Assembly (NCBI GenBank): GCA_002726315.1
Contig: PBSS01000024.1
Coordinates: forward strand, 1-33,746
From: Acidimicrobiaceae bacterium
Lineage (GTDB): Bacteria; Actinomycetota; Acidimicrobiia; Acidimicrobiales; MedAcidi-G1
Reading direction: 5' to 3'
Length of the DNA: 33,746 bases
Positions 24,787-33,536 of this stretch are shown piece after piece. The notes below the pieces were generated by a model that made no database searches, had not been told where the DNA came from, and saw nothing but the letters and a program-made list of their open reading frames with translations. How positions within the stretch are numbered: position 1 is the stretch's first letter; every line of letters begins with the position of its first letter. The translations under genes were made by a program, and so were the position numbers.

Positions 24787-25458
24787 GTGTCCAGACCGGT
24801 CGAGATCGCACCATCTGTTCTGCCAGCCGACTATTCAAAGTTGGGCGAGGAGTGCGCTGCACTCCAGGAAGCTGGCGTCGACCGCATCCATTGGGACGTC
24901 ATGGATGGCGTGTTCGTACCCAACCTCACATTTGGGCCAGATGTCATCGCTTCAATCCGACCCCATGTCGACGTGGCATTCGAGGCCCACCTGATGGTTG
25001 TGGAGCCCGACCGCCTGCTCTCTCGCTACGTGGATGCCGGTTGCGACACTGTGATCGTGCATGCCGAGGCGTGCACTCACCTGCATCGCACGCTCTCCCA
25101 CATTGCCGAGTTGGGTGCCACCCCGGGAGTCGCCCTGAACCCCCACACACCTCCCGGCTTGATCAACCACGTGCGGGACCTGCTCGGCATTGTGCTCGTA
25201 ATGACCGTTAACCCTGGATTCGGTGGTCAGGCCTACATAGCTTCCATGGAACCCAAGATCTCCGAGGTCGCGACCCTGCTAGAAGGCCTCGACTGTGACG
25301 TTGAAGTCGACGGAGGGATCGGGCCCAACACTGTTGCCGGTGCGGCTGCAGCCGGAGCAAACGTGTTGGTTTCTGGCAGTGCCATCTACCAAGACCTCGA
25401 GGGCCTAGAGCACGCTGTAACCGACCTCAAGAAACGGGCCCAAGCCACCAGACCCTGA
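24787..25458 (+). CDS. rpe: Ribulose-phosphate 3-epimerase
   Basis: Rpe interconverts ribulose-5-phosphate and xylulose-5-phosphate in the pentose phosphate pathway. The 223-aa TIM-barrel protein shows [16 protein letters not shown], the metal ligands H35 and D37 ([13 protein letters not shown]), H68 (EAHLMV), TVNPGFGGQ and the VDGGIG phosphate-binding motif. The GTG at 24787 is 10 bases after the aceK stop, with AGGG across that junction as a possible ribosome binding site. The frame is open further upstream, but that part overlaps aceK and is not homologous. Confidence 0.95.
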   Translation: MSRPVEIAPSVLPADYSKLGEECAALQEAGVDRIHWDVMDGVFVPNLTFGPDVIASIRPHVDVAFEAHLMVVEPDRLLSRYVDAGCDTVIVHAEACTHLHRTLSHIAELGATPGVALNPHTPPGLINHVRDLLGIVLVMTVNPGFGGQAYIASMEPKISEVATLLEGLDCDVEVDGGIGPNTVAGAAAAGANVLVSGSAIYQDLEGLEHAVTDLKKRAQATRP

Positions 25459-25525
25459 ACCGGGCCAGAATCCACCACCGTGTGAGTCGCCGGGCCATCC
25501 CACTGCACCGCTACCCTGCCCCCAC

Positions 25526-26122
25526 ATGAACACTCCCCCACACACCGCCTCTGAAGCCGACAGCTCCGAGCACGCACGCTTCGACGTCTTCAACCGCCTC
25601 CTCAAGGACCGCATTGTCTTCCTTGGCACCGATGTCAGCGACGATGTAGCCAACTTCCTGATCGCCCAAATGTTGTTCCTTGAGGCTCAGGATCCCGACA
25701 AACCCATCTGGCTTTACATCAACTCTCCCGGTGGCTCGGTAACCGCTGGCATGGCTATCTACGACACGATGCAGTTCGTGGGCCCCGAGGTTGGAACCAT
25801 CTGCATGGGACTCGGCGCCTCAATGGGCCAGTTCCTCCTTTGCGCAGGTGCACCCGGAAAACGTTATGCGCTCCCCCATGCACGCATCATGATGCACCAG
25901 CCGTTGGGTGGCGTACGCGGTGATGCCTCCGACATAGCTATCCAGGCCGAACAGATGGCCGCTACCAAGAAACTCCTCCAAGAACGCATCGCTCAACATA
26001 CCGGCCAGAGCGTCGAGACTGTCGAGACTGACAGCGACCGAGACCGCTGGTTCACCGCTGACGAGGCCTGTGACTACGGCATCATTGACCAGGTGATAGC
26101 CCGACGCGGGGAGATGCGCTGA
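25526..26122 (+). CDS. clpP: ATP-dependent Clp protease proteolytic subunit ClpP
   Basis: ClpP is the self-compartmentalised serine protease that degrades proteins unfolded by ClpX or ClpC. The 198-aa protein has the triad S99 (GASMGQF), H124 (MMHQPLGG) and D169 ([10 protein letters not shown]), plus [20 protein letters not shown]. Actinobacteria often carry two adjacent clpP genes; here it is alone and clpX is not next to it. No obvious ribosome binding site precedes the ATG at 25526. It is 67 bases after rpe and may share its transcript. Confidence 0.96.
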   Translation: MNTPPHTASEADSSEHARFDVFNRLLKDRIVFLGTDVSDDVANFLIAQMLFLEAQDPDKPIWLYINSPGGSVTAGMAIYDTMQFVGPEVGTICMGLGASMGQFLLCAGAPGKRYALPHARIMMHQPLGGVRGDASDIAIQAEQMAATKKLLQERIAQHTGQSVETVETDSDRDRWFTADEACDYGIIDQVIARRGEMR

Positions 26123-26164
26123 GCGTCACACCTGCGCGCACGCTCCAGTATCCCTACAAAGGGA
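26121..26164 (+). terminator. Two small stem-loops after clpP
   Basis: GAGCGT (26121-26126) pairs with ACGCTC (26140-26145), and TCCCT (26151-26155) pairs with AGGGA (26160-26164). Both lie between the clpP stop and tRNA-Leu. They have no U-tract, so terminator function is tentative. Confidence 0.25.
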
Positions 26165-26202
26165 GGGGTTCGGAGCCGGTGTGCGACGTAGGCTGGCCAC
26201 CT

Positions 26203-26284
26203 GCGGACGTGGCGGAACTGGTAGACGCACCGGCTTTAGGTGCCGGCGCCGAAAGGCGTGGGGGTTCGAGTCCCTCCGTCCGCA
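26203..26284 (+). tRNA. tRNA-Leu (anticodon UAG)
   Basis: A class II tRNA with a long variable arm. Acceptor strands GCGGACG and CGTCCGC are fully complementary, with discriminator A at 26284. The D-arm is TGGCGGAACTGGTAGACGCA, the anticodon loop CTTTAGG gives UAG (leucine), and the T-arm has GGTTCGAGTCC. CCA is not encoded. A large coding gene starts one base after its end. Confidence 0.96.
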
Positions 26285-26285
26285 C

Positions 26286-28721
26286 GTGATTGAGGTTGAC
26301 TCAACCCTGCGTGCGCTGATCGACGCTGCCCCCGTCGGCATGGTGATGCTCGACCCCGACGGCCAACCTCGCTACGCCAACCACAGATGGGTAGCGATGA
26401 CCGGATTCTCTCCCGAGAGACAAGGCACCACAGAGTGGACAGAGTGCATTGACCTTGACGGTCGTGACGACTTCGTGGCTGATCTCGAACTTTCCCTTTC
26501 AAACAGAACACCTCTGCGTGGCCGCCTCCGACTCAGCACCAGGGTTGGAACCATCCGATGGGTGGACCTGACAACAACTCCGCTTCCAGCCGCTAATGGT
26601 GAGCCTGGTGGCTTATTGCTGGGAATCTCTGACATCACCGATGAGGTTGACGAAGCCCGTCGCGCCCATGAACTTACAAGGGTTCTAGAAGCCAGCCCTG
26701 ACCTAGTGGCCATCTTGGATCCACTGGGCCGCAGCCTTGTGTGGGCAAACGATGCTATGCGTCGTCACCTCGGCGGCAACGACGTATCTGGAAAGGTTCT
26801 GTTGGACCACCTCGACGGATGGTCACAAGCTCGCCTGGCTACAACTGCTCTCCCAGAGGTTCGCACATCGGGGACTTGGAGTGGAGAACTACGTCTAACG
26901 CGACTGACCGGAGGCACCGTTCCGATGTCTGCCTTACTTGTAGCCCACCGTGACCCTGAAGGCGCCGTTGATTCGATCTCAATGGTCGGCAGGGACCTGA
27001 CGGACCTACACGCCGCCCAACAGAGGGTCGAGGCGTCCGAGATACGGCTCGCAGCCCTGGTTGAGCATGCCTCCGACCTTGTCCTTGTCGTCAGCGAAGC
27101 TGGTGACATTGTCTATGCGAGCCCAGCAGTTGCTCATGTGCTGGGCCGCGAAGCTGTTGAACTAGAGGGGGTGCCAGTAGTCGACTTGGTGCATCCAGAG
27201 GACCATGGTGACCTCGCTGAGAGGACTACAGGAGTGCTGGGGACACCGGGAATGTCTCCAGCCTTTGAGGCACGCGTGGCTCATGCCGGCGGCGGATGGC
27301 GCTATATGGAGATCGTCGCCACGAACCTGTTGGGCAATCCTGCTGTCGATGGAATAGTCGTTAATGCCCGCGATGTGACCGAAAGGGTCGAAGTGGCTGC
27401 CGAATTGGAGGAGCGTGCCTTCCACGACGAGTTGACCGGGCTCCCCAACCGCGCCTTCCTGTTGGATCGCCTCGGCGATGCCCTACACAGGGCTGCACGC
27501 CACGATCGAATGGTCGGCGTGTTGTTCCTTGACCTGGACCGGTTCAAGGTCGTCAACGACTCCCTCGGCCACGGGTCAGGCGATGACCTGCTGAAAGAAG
27601 CTGCCCGCAGGCTCTCTCAGACGGTTCGCCCAGGGGACACCGTTGCCAGGTTGGGTGGAGATGAGTTCGTGGTTCTCATCGGTGACATGTTGCGCACCAC
27701 TGATGCCCTTGTCGCCGCCGAGCGTGTACGAACGGCCTTGTCGCGGCCGATACAGCTGGGGAGCGAGTCCACGGTGGTAACGACGAGTATCGGCGTAGCG
27801 ATCGGCTACGGCCAGGAGGCCCCGGCGGATCTGCTCCGCGATGCTGACACGGCCATGTACCGCGCCAAGGACCAAGGACGCGACCGTGCAGAGCTATTCG
27901 ACGACCACCTACGTGCCCAAGCTGTCAGACGCCACTCCGTCGAACAAGAACTACGCCTTGCACTCGATGAGGATCGAGTCGAGGTCCACTTCCAACCGGT
28001 GGTCAAAATCTCTGATGGCTCTGTAACCGGTGCCGAAGCTCTCGCAAGGATCCGGGACGCCGGGGGTGAACTGTTGATGCCAGACCAGTTCATCGATATC
28101 GCTGAAGACAGCGGCCTCATCGCCCAACTAGGTGGTCGTGTCATCGCAATAGCACTTGAGCGGCTTGCATCATGGGAAAACAGAGGAGGCAAGGACCTAA
28201 CTGTCGCCGTTAACGTTTCAGCTCGTCAGTTAGCTGACTCGGCTTTTCCTGAAATAGTCCGTGAGGCCATAGAGGCGAACGATGTTTCTCCTGAACAGAT
28301 TGCCCTGGAGTTCACCGAGTCGGCCCTGATCGCCGCCAATCCACTGACCGAGAAGGTGCTCAGTGACCTCACCGCGTTGGGAGTGCGGATAGGCCTAGAC
28401 GACTTCGGTACGGGCTTCTCCTCACTTGCCTACCTGAAGCGTTTCCCTATCGACTTCGTAAAGATCGACAGGTCATTCGTTGCAGGTCTCGGTACCGACG
28501 ACGACGATACGGCTATCGTCACCGGCACGGTGGCACTTGCGCAGGGCCTCGGGCTCCAGGTTGTCGCCGAGGGAGTCGAGACCCGGGCCCAGCTGGAATA
28601 CCTGCAGATGCTCCGCTGTGAACTGGCCCAGGGCTTCCACTTCGCTGAACCGGTCACCGACGCCGAGTTCGACCGTTTCCTCGGAACAGCTTGGAAACAG
28701 GCTCCAATCTCGCTGAACTAG
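26286..28721 (+). CDS. Cyclic-di-GMP signalling protein with PAS, GGDEF and EAL domains
   Basis: This 811-aa protein could both make (GGDEF) and degrade (EAL) the second messenger cyclic di-GMP. There are three PAS-type sensor domains at about 5-120, 130-250 and 260-375, then GGDEF at about 385-545 (intact GGDEF at 457-461, with inhibitory-site RPGD just upstream) and EAL at about 555-805 (EAL from 584). The EAL domain keeps the expected catalytic residues, seen in VAVNVSARQL, LEFTES, DDFGTGFSS, FVKIDRSFV, VVAEGVET and LAQGFHF, so it is probably active. No transmembrane segment is seen, so it should be cytosolic. The GTG at 26286 is the first start after tRNA-Leu; the longer open frame would run through the tRNA. 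No ribosome binding site is separable from the tRNA. Confidence 0.93.
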   Translation: MIEVDSTLRALIDAAPVGMVMLDPDGQPRYANHRWVAMTGFSPERQGTTEWTECIDLDGRDDFVADLELSLSNRTPLRGRLRLSTRVGTIRWVDLTTTPLPAANGEPGGLLLGISDITDEVDEARRAHELTRVLEASPDLVAILDPLGRSLVWANDAMRRHLGGNDVSGKVLLDHLDGWSQARLATTALPEVRTSGTWSGELRLTRLTGGTVPMSALLVAHRDPEGAVDSISMVGRDLTDLHAAQQRVEASEIRLAALVEHASDLVLVVSEAGDIVYASPAVAHVLGREAVELEGVPVVDLVHPEDHGDLAERTTGVLGTPGMSPAFEARVAHAGGGWRYMEIVATNLLGNPAVDGIVVNARDVTERVEVAAELEERAFHDELTGLPNRAFLLDRLGDALHRAARHDRMVGVLFLDLDRFKVVNDSLGHGSGDDLLKEAARRLSQTVRPGDTVARLGGDEFVVLIGDMLRTTDALVAAERVRTALSRPIQLGSESTVVTTSIGVAIGYGQEAPADLLRDADTAMYRAKDQGRDRAELFDDHLRAQAVRRHSVEQELRLALDEDRVEVHFQPVVKISDGSVTGAEALARIRDAGGELLMPDQFIDIAEDSGLIAQLGGRVIAIALERLASWENRGGKDLTVAVNVSARQLADSAFPEIVREAIEANDVSPEQIALEFTESALIAANPLTEKVLSDLTALGVRIGLDDFGTGFSSLAYLKRFPIDFVKIDRSFVAGLGTDDDDTAIVTGTVALAQGLGLQVVAEGVETRAQLEYLQMLRCELAQGFHFAEPVTDAEFDRFLGTAWKQAPISLN

Positions 28722-29335
28722 CCAGTCTCTGATGCAGGTGGGGTATTCAGCATCGACATCAGGGCCCGGAGTGCTCTACCCCTGTGGGAAAACCGATGCT
28801 TGTCGTCTGCCATCTCGGCGAACGTGGTGCCGTCACCCTCGTCCGGTATAAAGACGGAGTCGTAGCCAAAGCCTCCGATTCCGGATGGGGTCTCGGCAAT
28901 CCGACCTTCAACGGTACCGGTAGCTACTAGTTCGTTGCCGTCCGGGTAGCAGATCATTGCCACCGTCCTGAAGTGGGCAGAACGCACCGGGGGGGTGACA
29001 CCATCCAAGTCGGCAAGCAGTTTCATCAAGTTGTCTGCATAGCCGGCATTCTCGCCGGCATACCGGGCCGACCTGACTCCAGGCTCCCCACCAAGGGCAT
29101 CTACGAAGAGACCTGTGTCGTCGGCTATGGCTGCACAGTTCGTGGCCCGGCACACGGCTTCAGCCTTGAGCCGGGCGTTTGCCTCAAGGGTTTCACCATC
29201 TTCAACCACGTCGGGAAGGCCAACCGGACGTGGGAGTACTTCAACAACACTCTCGAGCAGCAGCTCCATCTCAGCAACCTTGTCGGGGTTGGCGCTTGCC
29301 AGCATCAAGCGAGGTCGCCTCACTGGAGCAGTCAA
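28718..29335 (-). CDS. rdgB: Non-canonical purine NTP pyrophosphatase (RdgB/HAM1)
   Basis: This enzyme hydrolyses dITP, ITP and XTP to keep damaged purines out of DNA. The 205-aa protein shows [12 protein letters not shown] at the N-terminus, the catalytic [32 protein letters not shown] and SHRGRAL. The TTG at 29335 overlaps the rph stop (TTGA), which implies coupling; a GTG at 29323 is an alternative. Its stop overlaps that of the convergent GGDEF/EAL gene by 4 bases. The rph-rdgB pairing is common in bacteria and supports both calls. Confidence 0.95.
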   Translation of the reverse strand: MTAPVRRPRLMLASANPDKVAEMELLLESVVEVLPRPVGLPDVVEDGETLEANARLKAEAVCRATNCAAIADDTGLFVDALGGEPGVRSARYAGENAGYADNLMKLLADLDGVTPPVRSAHFRTVAMICYPDGNELVATGTVEGRIAETPSGIGGFGYDSVFIPDEGDGTTFAEMADDKHRFSHRGRALRALMSMLNTPPASETG

Positions 29336-30054
29336 GTTGGACGCTCAACTGGTGGTTCAGTCAACAAGGCTCGCTGTATTTCAACGATCCGGGTGATGCC
29401 TTTTGCAGCTAGATCAACGAGTGAATCCAACTGGGGCCGGTCAAAGGACTCTCCCTCGGCTGTCCCTTGCACCTCTACGAAGTTGCCTAAGCCAGTCATG
29501 ACCACGTTGAAGTCAACTTCGGCAGTGGAGTCTTCAATGTATGGAAGGTCGAGGCGAGCCTCACCCTCGATAATGCCTACCGAGATGGCCGCCAGTTCAT
29601 CGGTGAGGGGGTGTTGGGCAATCTCTCCGGAGGAGACCAGACGGGCGAGGGCATCGTGAAGAGCCAAGTAGCCACCACAAATCGAAGCAGTCCGCGTACC
29701 ACCGTCAGCCTGGAGGACATCGCAGTCCACGGTGACCTCGCGTTCACCAAGCAAATCCAGGTCTACCACCGCCCGTAACGATCGACCAATCAGGCGTTGG
29801 ATCTCGTGGTCGCGACCCGATGTCCGACGTCTTATCCGTTCGTTGCTTGATCCAGGGAGCATCGAGTACTCAGCGGTCACCCAGCCCCGACCTGTGTTCT
29901 TCAACCAACGTGGAACTCCCTCACCGATGGATGCAGTGCAGAGCACCCGGGTGCGTCCAAAGGTTGTGAGGCAGGCACCGTCGGCCATCTCAGTGAAGTC
30001 GCGCTCAAAACTGACTGGGCGCAACTCGTCGTTTTCGCGTCCGTCTGGTCGCAC
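29332..30054 (-). CDS. rph: Ribonuclease PH
   Basis: RNase PH trims the 3' ends of tRNA precursors using phosphate. The 240-aa protein begins RPDGREND and has TEYSMLP-like [56 protein letters not shown] and [23 protein letters not shown] at 30054 is preceded by AGGAGG, a strong ribosome binding site. The frame is open to 30201, but that would run into cysM. It lies downstream of cysM by 55 bases and just before rdgB. Confidence 0.96.
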   Translation of the reverse strand: MRPDGRENDELRPVSFERDFTEMADGACLTTFGRTRVLCTASIGEGVPRWLKNTGRGWVTAEYSMLPGSSNERIRRRTSGRDHEIQRLIGRSLRAVVDLDLLGEREVTVDCDVLQADGGTRTASICGGYLALHDALARLVSSGEIAQHPLTDELAAISVGIIEGEARLDLPYIEDSTAEVDFNVVMTGLGNFVEVQGTAEGESFDRPQLDSLVDLAAKGITRIVEIQRALLTEPPVERPT

Positions 30055-30109
30055 AGGGCCTCCTGTCTGACCACCCTCGGAGAGGTGGTGTTCTCGTTGG
30101 GGCCTCAGC

Positions 30110-31072
30110 CTAGAAGTAGATGATGGAGTCGGCGTCGGCAGCCGCCTGGTCGATGTCGCCGGTCCAGGCACCAGTTGAGAGGTACTTCCAGCCAGCGTCA
30201 CTCACGAGAAATACAATCACTGCCTCACCGTCCTCGGAGGCAACCTGCTCGGCTATTCGAAGGGCACCGGCAAGGGTCGCTCCAGCAGAGAGGCCTGCGA
30301 AGATCCCGCACTCGTCCGCTAGGCGACGTGCACACTCGATGGACTCTCTTGGCCTAACAATCCGCTTTCCATCCAAGAGTTCGTTTCCACCCCACTTCTC
30401 AAACACCGGTGGAATGAAGCCGTCCTCAAGACTACGTAGCCCCTGAACCTGTTCGCCGGCCGGTGGCTCAACAGCGAGCACCTGGATCTCGGGGCGTATT
30501 TCCTTGAGATAGCTGCCTATTCCCATGAGCGTGCCACTGGTTCCCAGCCCCGCTACGAAGTGGGTGATGTCAGGGACATCTCGCAGGATCTCGGGACCGG
30601 TCGTCTCATAGTGGGTGCGCGGATTCGCCTCATTCCCGTACTGGTAGAGGAACACCCATTCGGGATTCTGGTAGGCCAGTTCCTGTGCAAGACGCACGGC
30701 ACCATTTGACCCTTCGTCACCTGGTGAAAAAATGATCTCAGCACCGAATATCTCGAGCATCGAACGGCGTTCGGGTGACACGTTCTCTGGAAGCACGATC
30801 TTGATCGGATAGCCACGGATCCGAGCGATCATGGCGAGTGCGATGCCTGTGTTACCCGAGGAGGGTTCGATGATCGTGCGCCCGGGAGTGAGAGTTCCAT
30901 CAGCCTCGGCCTCGTCGACCATGGCACGCGCAATGCGATCCTTGACCGAACCTGCAGGGTTCTGGCCTTCCAGTTTGGCAAGTAGGCGAATGTTCGGACT
31001 GGGACTAAGCAGGCTCACGTCTACGATCGGCGTATCGCCGATCAGATCGATCACCGAGGGGTAGACGGCCAT
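30110..31072 (-). CDS. cysM: Cysteine synthase CysM-type (O-phosphoserine sulfhydrylase-like)
   Basis: A PLP enzyme of 320 aa that forms cysteine. The PLP lysine is K44 (NPAGSVKDR); the phosphate-binding segment is [10 protein letters not shown] and the substrate loop is [11 protein letters not shown] (from 71). The C-terminus [20 protein letters not shown] closely resembles that of Mycobacterium tuberculosis CysM, which uses O-phosphoserine and sulfur carried as a thiocarboxylate on CysO. The mec homologue 64 bases upstream on the same strand matches the mycobacterial mec-cysO-cysM order, but cysO is missing between them. Substrate assignment rests on this similarity, not on a visible diagnostic residue. 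Confidence 0.91.
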   Translation of the reverse strand: MAVYPSVIDLIGDTPIVDVSLLSPSPNIRLLAKLEGQNPAGSVKDRIARAMVDEAEADGTLTPGRTIIEPSSGNTGIALAMIARIRGYPIKIVLPENVSPERRSMLEIFGAEIIFSPGDEGSNGAVRLAQELAYQNPEWVFLYQYGNEANPRTHYETTGPEILRDVPDITHFVAGLGTSGTLMGIGSYLKEIRPEIQVLAVEPPAGEQVQGLRSLEDGFIPPVFEKWGGNELLDGKRIVRPRESIECARRLADECGIFAGLSAGATLAGALRIAEQVASEDGEAVIVFLVSDAGWKYLSTGAWTGDIDQAAADADSIIYF

Positions 31073-31136
31073 TGGCTCAGCTCCCTGCCTGTCCTCTGCC
31101 TATCTGATCGTAATCACGACCAGTTCAGTCGGGATT

Positions 31137-31559
31137 CTAGTCGGACTTGACCTCCACCGGCACCTCTTTGATCACATCGTCCATGATCCGGAATGCCCGC
31201 ATGTAGGGATCCGGCTTCTCCAGAGACACGATCAAAAATATCCACACACCGAACTCATCAAAGCGGGCTGCATCAGCAACATCAGTCGGCGATGGGTAGG
31301 CAGCCGTGTGGGTGTGGCTGTGCATAACACCCAGAATCGACTGCCCTGTGGAATCGGCAGCACTCTCAGCATCCAGTTGTCCGGCTCCGTCGAGCATGTA
31401 GATCTCAGGACGTCGCTCTGGTGGTGCGACATTGGCGATCGGGAAGAAGGTGTCCACGAACATCCCCCCGGGTGGCCCGGCGAACAAGCCACAGGACTCG
31501 TCTGGGTCATGTTCGAGAGCGAGCTCGATCATCGTCCGGTGGACTTCAGGTGTGAGCAT
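31137..31559 (-). CDS. mec: Mec-type JAMM metallopeptidase
   Basis: A 140-aa JAB1/MPN/Mov34 (JAMM) zinc peptidase. The motif is E21 (PDESCGLFAGP) and H80-S-H82 followed by S90 and D93 (HSHTHTAAYPSPTDV). In Mycobacterium tuberculosis Mec releases cysteine from the end of the carrier CysO. The ATG at 31559 begins MLTPEVHRTM; the frame is open to 31685 but that part overlaps the divergent smpB. It probably forms an operon with cysM. Proteins of this family elsewhere process other ubiquitin-like carriers, so without cysO nearby the substrate is uncertain. Confidence 0.9.
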   Translation of the reverse strand: MLTPEVHRTMIELALEHDPDESCGLFAGPPGGMFVDTFFPIANVAPPERRPEIYMLDGAGQLDAESAADSTGQSILGVMHSHTHTAAYPSPTDVADAARFDEFGVWIFLIVSLEKPDPYMRAFRIMDDVIKEVPVEVKSD

Positions 31560-31632
31560 GAGGGCCTCTTCTGACACCTCCGGGAGGCTAATCCCGACGA
31601 CCGACCATGGGGTCACCGATACGCTCAACCCC

Positions 31633-32106
31633 GTGAGCGACGCACGCGACCGAGTGGTCGCCAGCAACCGCCGGGCCCGACGCAATTACGACCTGCTCGA
31701 CTCCTGGGAAGCCGGCCTCGTGCTGAAAGGCAGCGAGGTCAAGTCCCTGCGCGAGTCAAAGGTGCAAATCTCAGAGGCATTTGCCAGGGAGGAGAACGGT
31801 GAACTTTGGCTTGTCGGCTTGCACATCGCCCCCTACGCGATGAGCGGTGGTGAGGCCATGGGCCACGACCCTGACCGTCCCAAGAAGTTGCTATTACATC
31901 GTAGGGAAATCCACCGGATCACAGAACGGATGCAACGGGAGGGCCTGACCCTGGTTCCACTCTCGCTCTACTTCAGCGGAGGCCGAGCCAAGGTTGAGGT
32001 GGCACTGGCCAGAGGGCGCGACCTTCATGACAAACGACAGGCCCTAGTTAGCAGGGAGGCCGACCGTGAGGCCGAACGGGCCATGGCCCGTAGGCACCGC
32101 CGCTGA
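31633..32106 (+). CDS. smpB: SsrA-binding protein SmpB
   Basis: SmpB binds tmRNA and positions it on stalled ribosomes. The 157-aa protein has NRRARRNYDLLDSWEAGLVL, GSEVKSLRESKVQISEAFA, LHIAPY and the basic C-terminal tail ending RRHRR. The GTG at 33 bases into the line, 31633, starts MSDARDRVVASNRRA and gives the usual length; the frame is open upstream but overlaps mec. The tmRNA gene is 1.4 kb downstream, a frequent association. It is convergent with the aminotransferase, 11 bases apart. Confidence 0.96.
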   Translation: MSDARDRVVASNRRARRNYDLLDSWEAGLVLKGSEVKSLRESKVQISEAFAREENGELWLVGLHIAPYAMSGGEAMGHDPDRPKKLLLHRREIHRITERMQREGLTLVPLSLYFSGGRAKVEVALARGRDLHDKRQALVSREADREAERAMARRHRR

Positions 32107-32117
32107 CTGGTTGCCTG

Positions 32118-33389
32118 TCAGTCGCCACACACAGCCGAAACCGCATCACCAAGGACCCTCGCCGTGGCCTCCATTTCGGATGTGGTGATCGTGAACGGGG
32201 GGCCAACGAGGAGTGCATCGGGGGCATTGCCATCGCCCGCCGGATAGACCCATACGCCTCGTCGAAGCGCCTCGGCTACAACTTGGCTGGCTATGCCAGT
32301 ACTGGGATTGAAAGGCCTGCCAGATTCCTTATCGTCAACCAACTCAATCCCAATCATCAAGCCCAGACCACGCACCTCACGCACGTGCACATGGTCTTCG
32401 AGGGAGCTGAGTAACGTCAGGAATTCCTCGCCCTTGGAAGCACTCGCTGACACGAGGTCCTCATCCTCTAGAACCTTCAGGGCAGCCACCCCGGCAGCAC
32501 ATGAACCAGAGTGTGCCGAAAAGGTGAAGAACATCATTCCCGAACCACCTTTGGCAATCGGTGACACCACCTTCTCCGAGGCGAACACACCCCCAAGAGG
32601 CGCATAACCGCCGGAGAGACCCTTACCACCGACCATGATGTCAGGAACAACATTCCAGTGGTCGACTCCGAATTTCTTTCCAGTGCGGCCAAAACCAGTC
32701 ATCACCTCGTCTGCAATGAGGAGGATCCCGTTGGAATCACATAGTTCTCGAACGTCGCTCCACCAGTCGTCGGGGGGAATGAGGGCACCTGCAGCCGCAC
32801 CGATTACAGGCTCCGCAATCACCGCTGCAATCGTCTCGGGATTCTCTGACTCAATGATCTTCTCTAGACCCTCAGCATCGAACACCGGCATTTTGGGAAA
32901 ATCGGTAAGGATGTGCTCGAATCCTCGACGTCGCGACCGGTGTCCTCCCACCGAAAGGGTCGTCATGGTGGTGCCGTGATAGGAAGTCTCCCGCCCAATG
33001 ACTTTCCAACGGTTGGGCCTACCTGCTGAGGTGTGATGGCTCACAGCTAGACGGATAGCCGAGTCGACCGACTCCGAACCACCGCTTACAAGGGCTACCT
33101 GGCTGAGTTCCGGCGGCAACCAACGCTCCCTCAGGGCCTCTACAAGGGCAACGCGCTCCTCAGTCACCCAAGGAGGGATCACATACGAGACCCTTTGAGT
33201 GGCCTGAGCAATGGCTTGTGCCACCTCTGCTCTACCGTGGCCAATGTTGACCGCGACGGCCCCACCACCGGCATCAATAACCTCGCGTCCACCTGCGAAC
33301 CAAAGGGTGCACCCCTCCGCCCGTTCAACCACCGGAGGTACGTCTACAGATGGAATAAATGAGAACGAGGCTGCCCGACCTTCTTCCAT
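32118..33389 (-). CDS. Class III PLP-dependent aminotransferase
   Basis: A 423-aa fold-type I aminotransferase of class III (omega-amino acid:pyruvate, BioA and related). The PLP lysine is K256 (VGGKGLSGGYAP) and the cofactor Asp is D227 (IADEVMTGFGRTG). Other motifs are SGGSESVDSAIRLA and SYHGTTMTTLSVGGH. The substrate cannot be told from sequence alone; these enzymes range over diamines, beta-alanine, taurine and glutamate semialdehyde-like substrates. The start is ATG at 33389; a GTG directly before it (33392) adds one residue. It lies between smpB and ssrA on the opposite strand with no metabolic neighbour. Confidence 0.9.
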   Translation of the reverse strand: MEEGRAASFSFIPSVDVPPVVERAEGCTLWFAGGREVIDAGGGAVAVNIGHGRAEVAQAIAQATQRVSYVIPPWVTEERVALVEALRERWLPPELSQVALVSGGSESVDSAIRLAVSHHTSAGRPNRWKVIGRETSYHGTTMTTLSVGGHRSRRRGFEHILTDFPKMPVFDAEGLEKIIESENPETIAAVIAEPVIGAAAGALIPPDDWWSDVRELCDSNGILLIADEVMTGFGRTGKKFGVDHWNVVPDIMVGGKGLSGGYAPLGGVFASEKVVSPIAKGGSGMMFFTFSAHSGSCAAGVAALKVLEDEDLVSASASKGEEFLTLLSSLEDHVHVREVRGLGLMIGIELVDDKESGRPFNPSTGIASQVVAEALRRGVWVYPAGDGNAPDALLVGPPFTITTSEMEATARVLGDAVSAVCGD

Positions 33390-33536
33390 CACCAGATTCT
33401 TACCTACTCAGCAGGGCTTGCACACACTTCTATGGGTGGCCTGCAGTGCCCACCGGTAGCCTTGGCACACGGACCTTGACAACTGAACATCTTTCTGCAC
33501 ACAGCTACAACCCAAACAGGCTGTTGCACACACCAC

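Noticed and set aside
26181-26285. Upstream part of the GGDEF/EAL open frame
   Set aside because: It runs through tRNA-Leu; the coding start must lie after it.
33476-33511. Full sigma-70 promoter for ssrA (TTGACA plus TACAAC)
   Set aside because: The spacing of about 24 bases is too long for a normal promoter, so only the TTGACA is mentioned.
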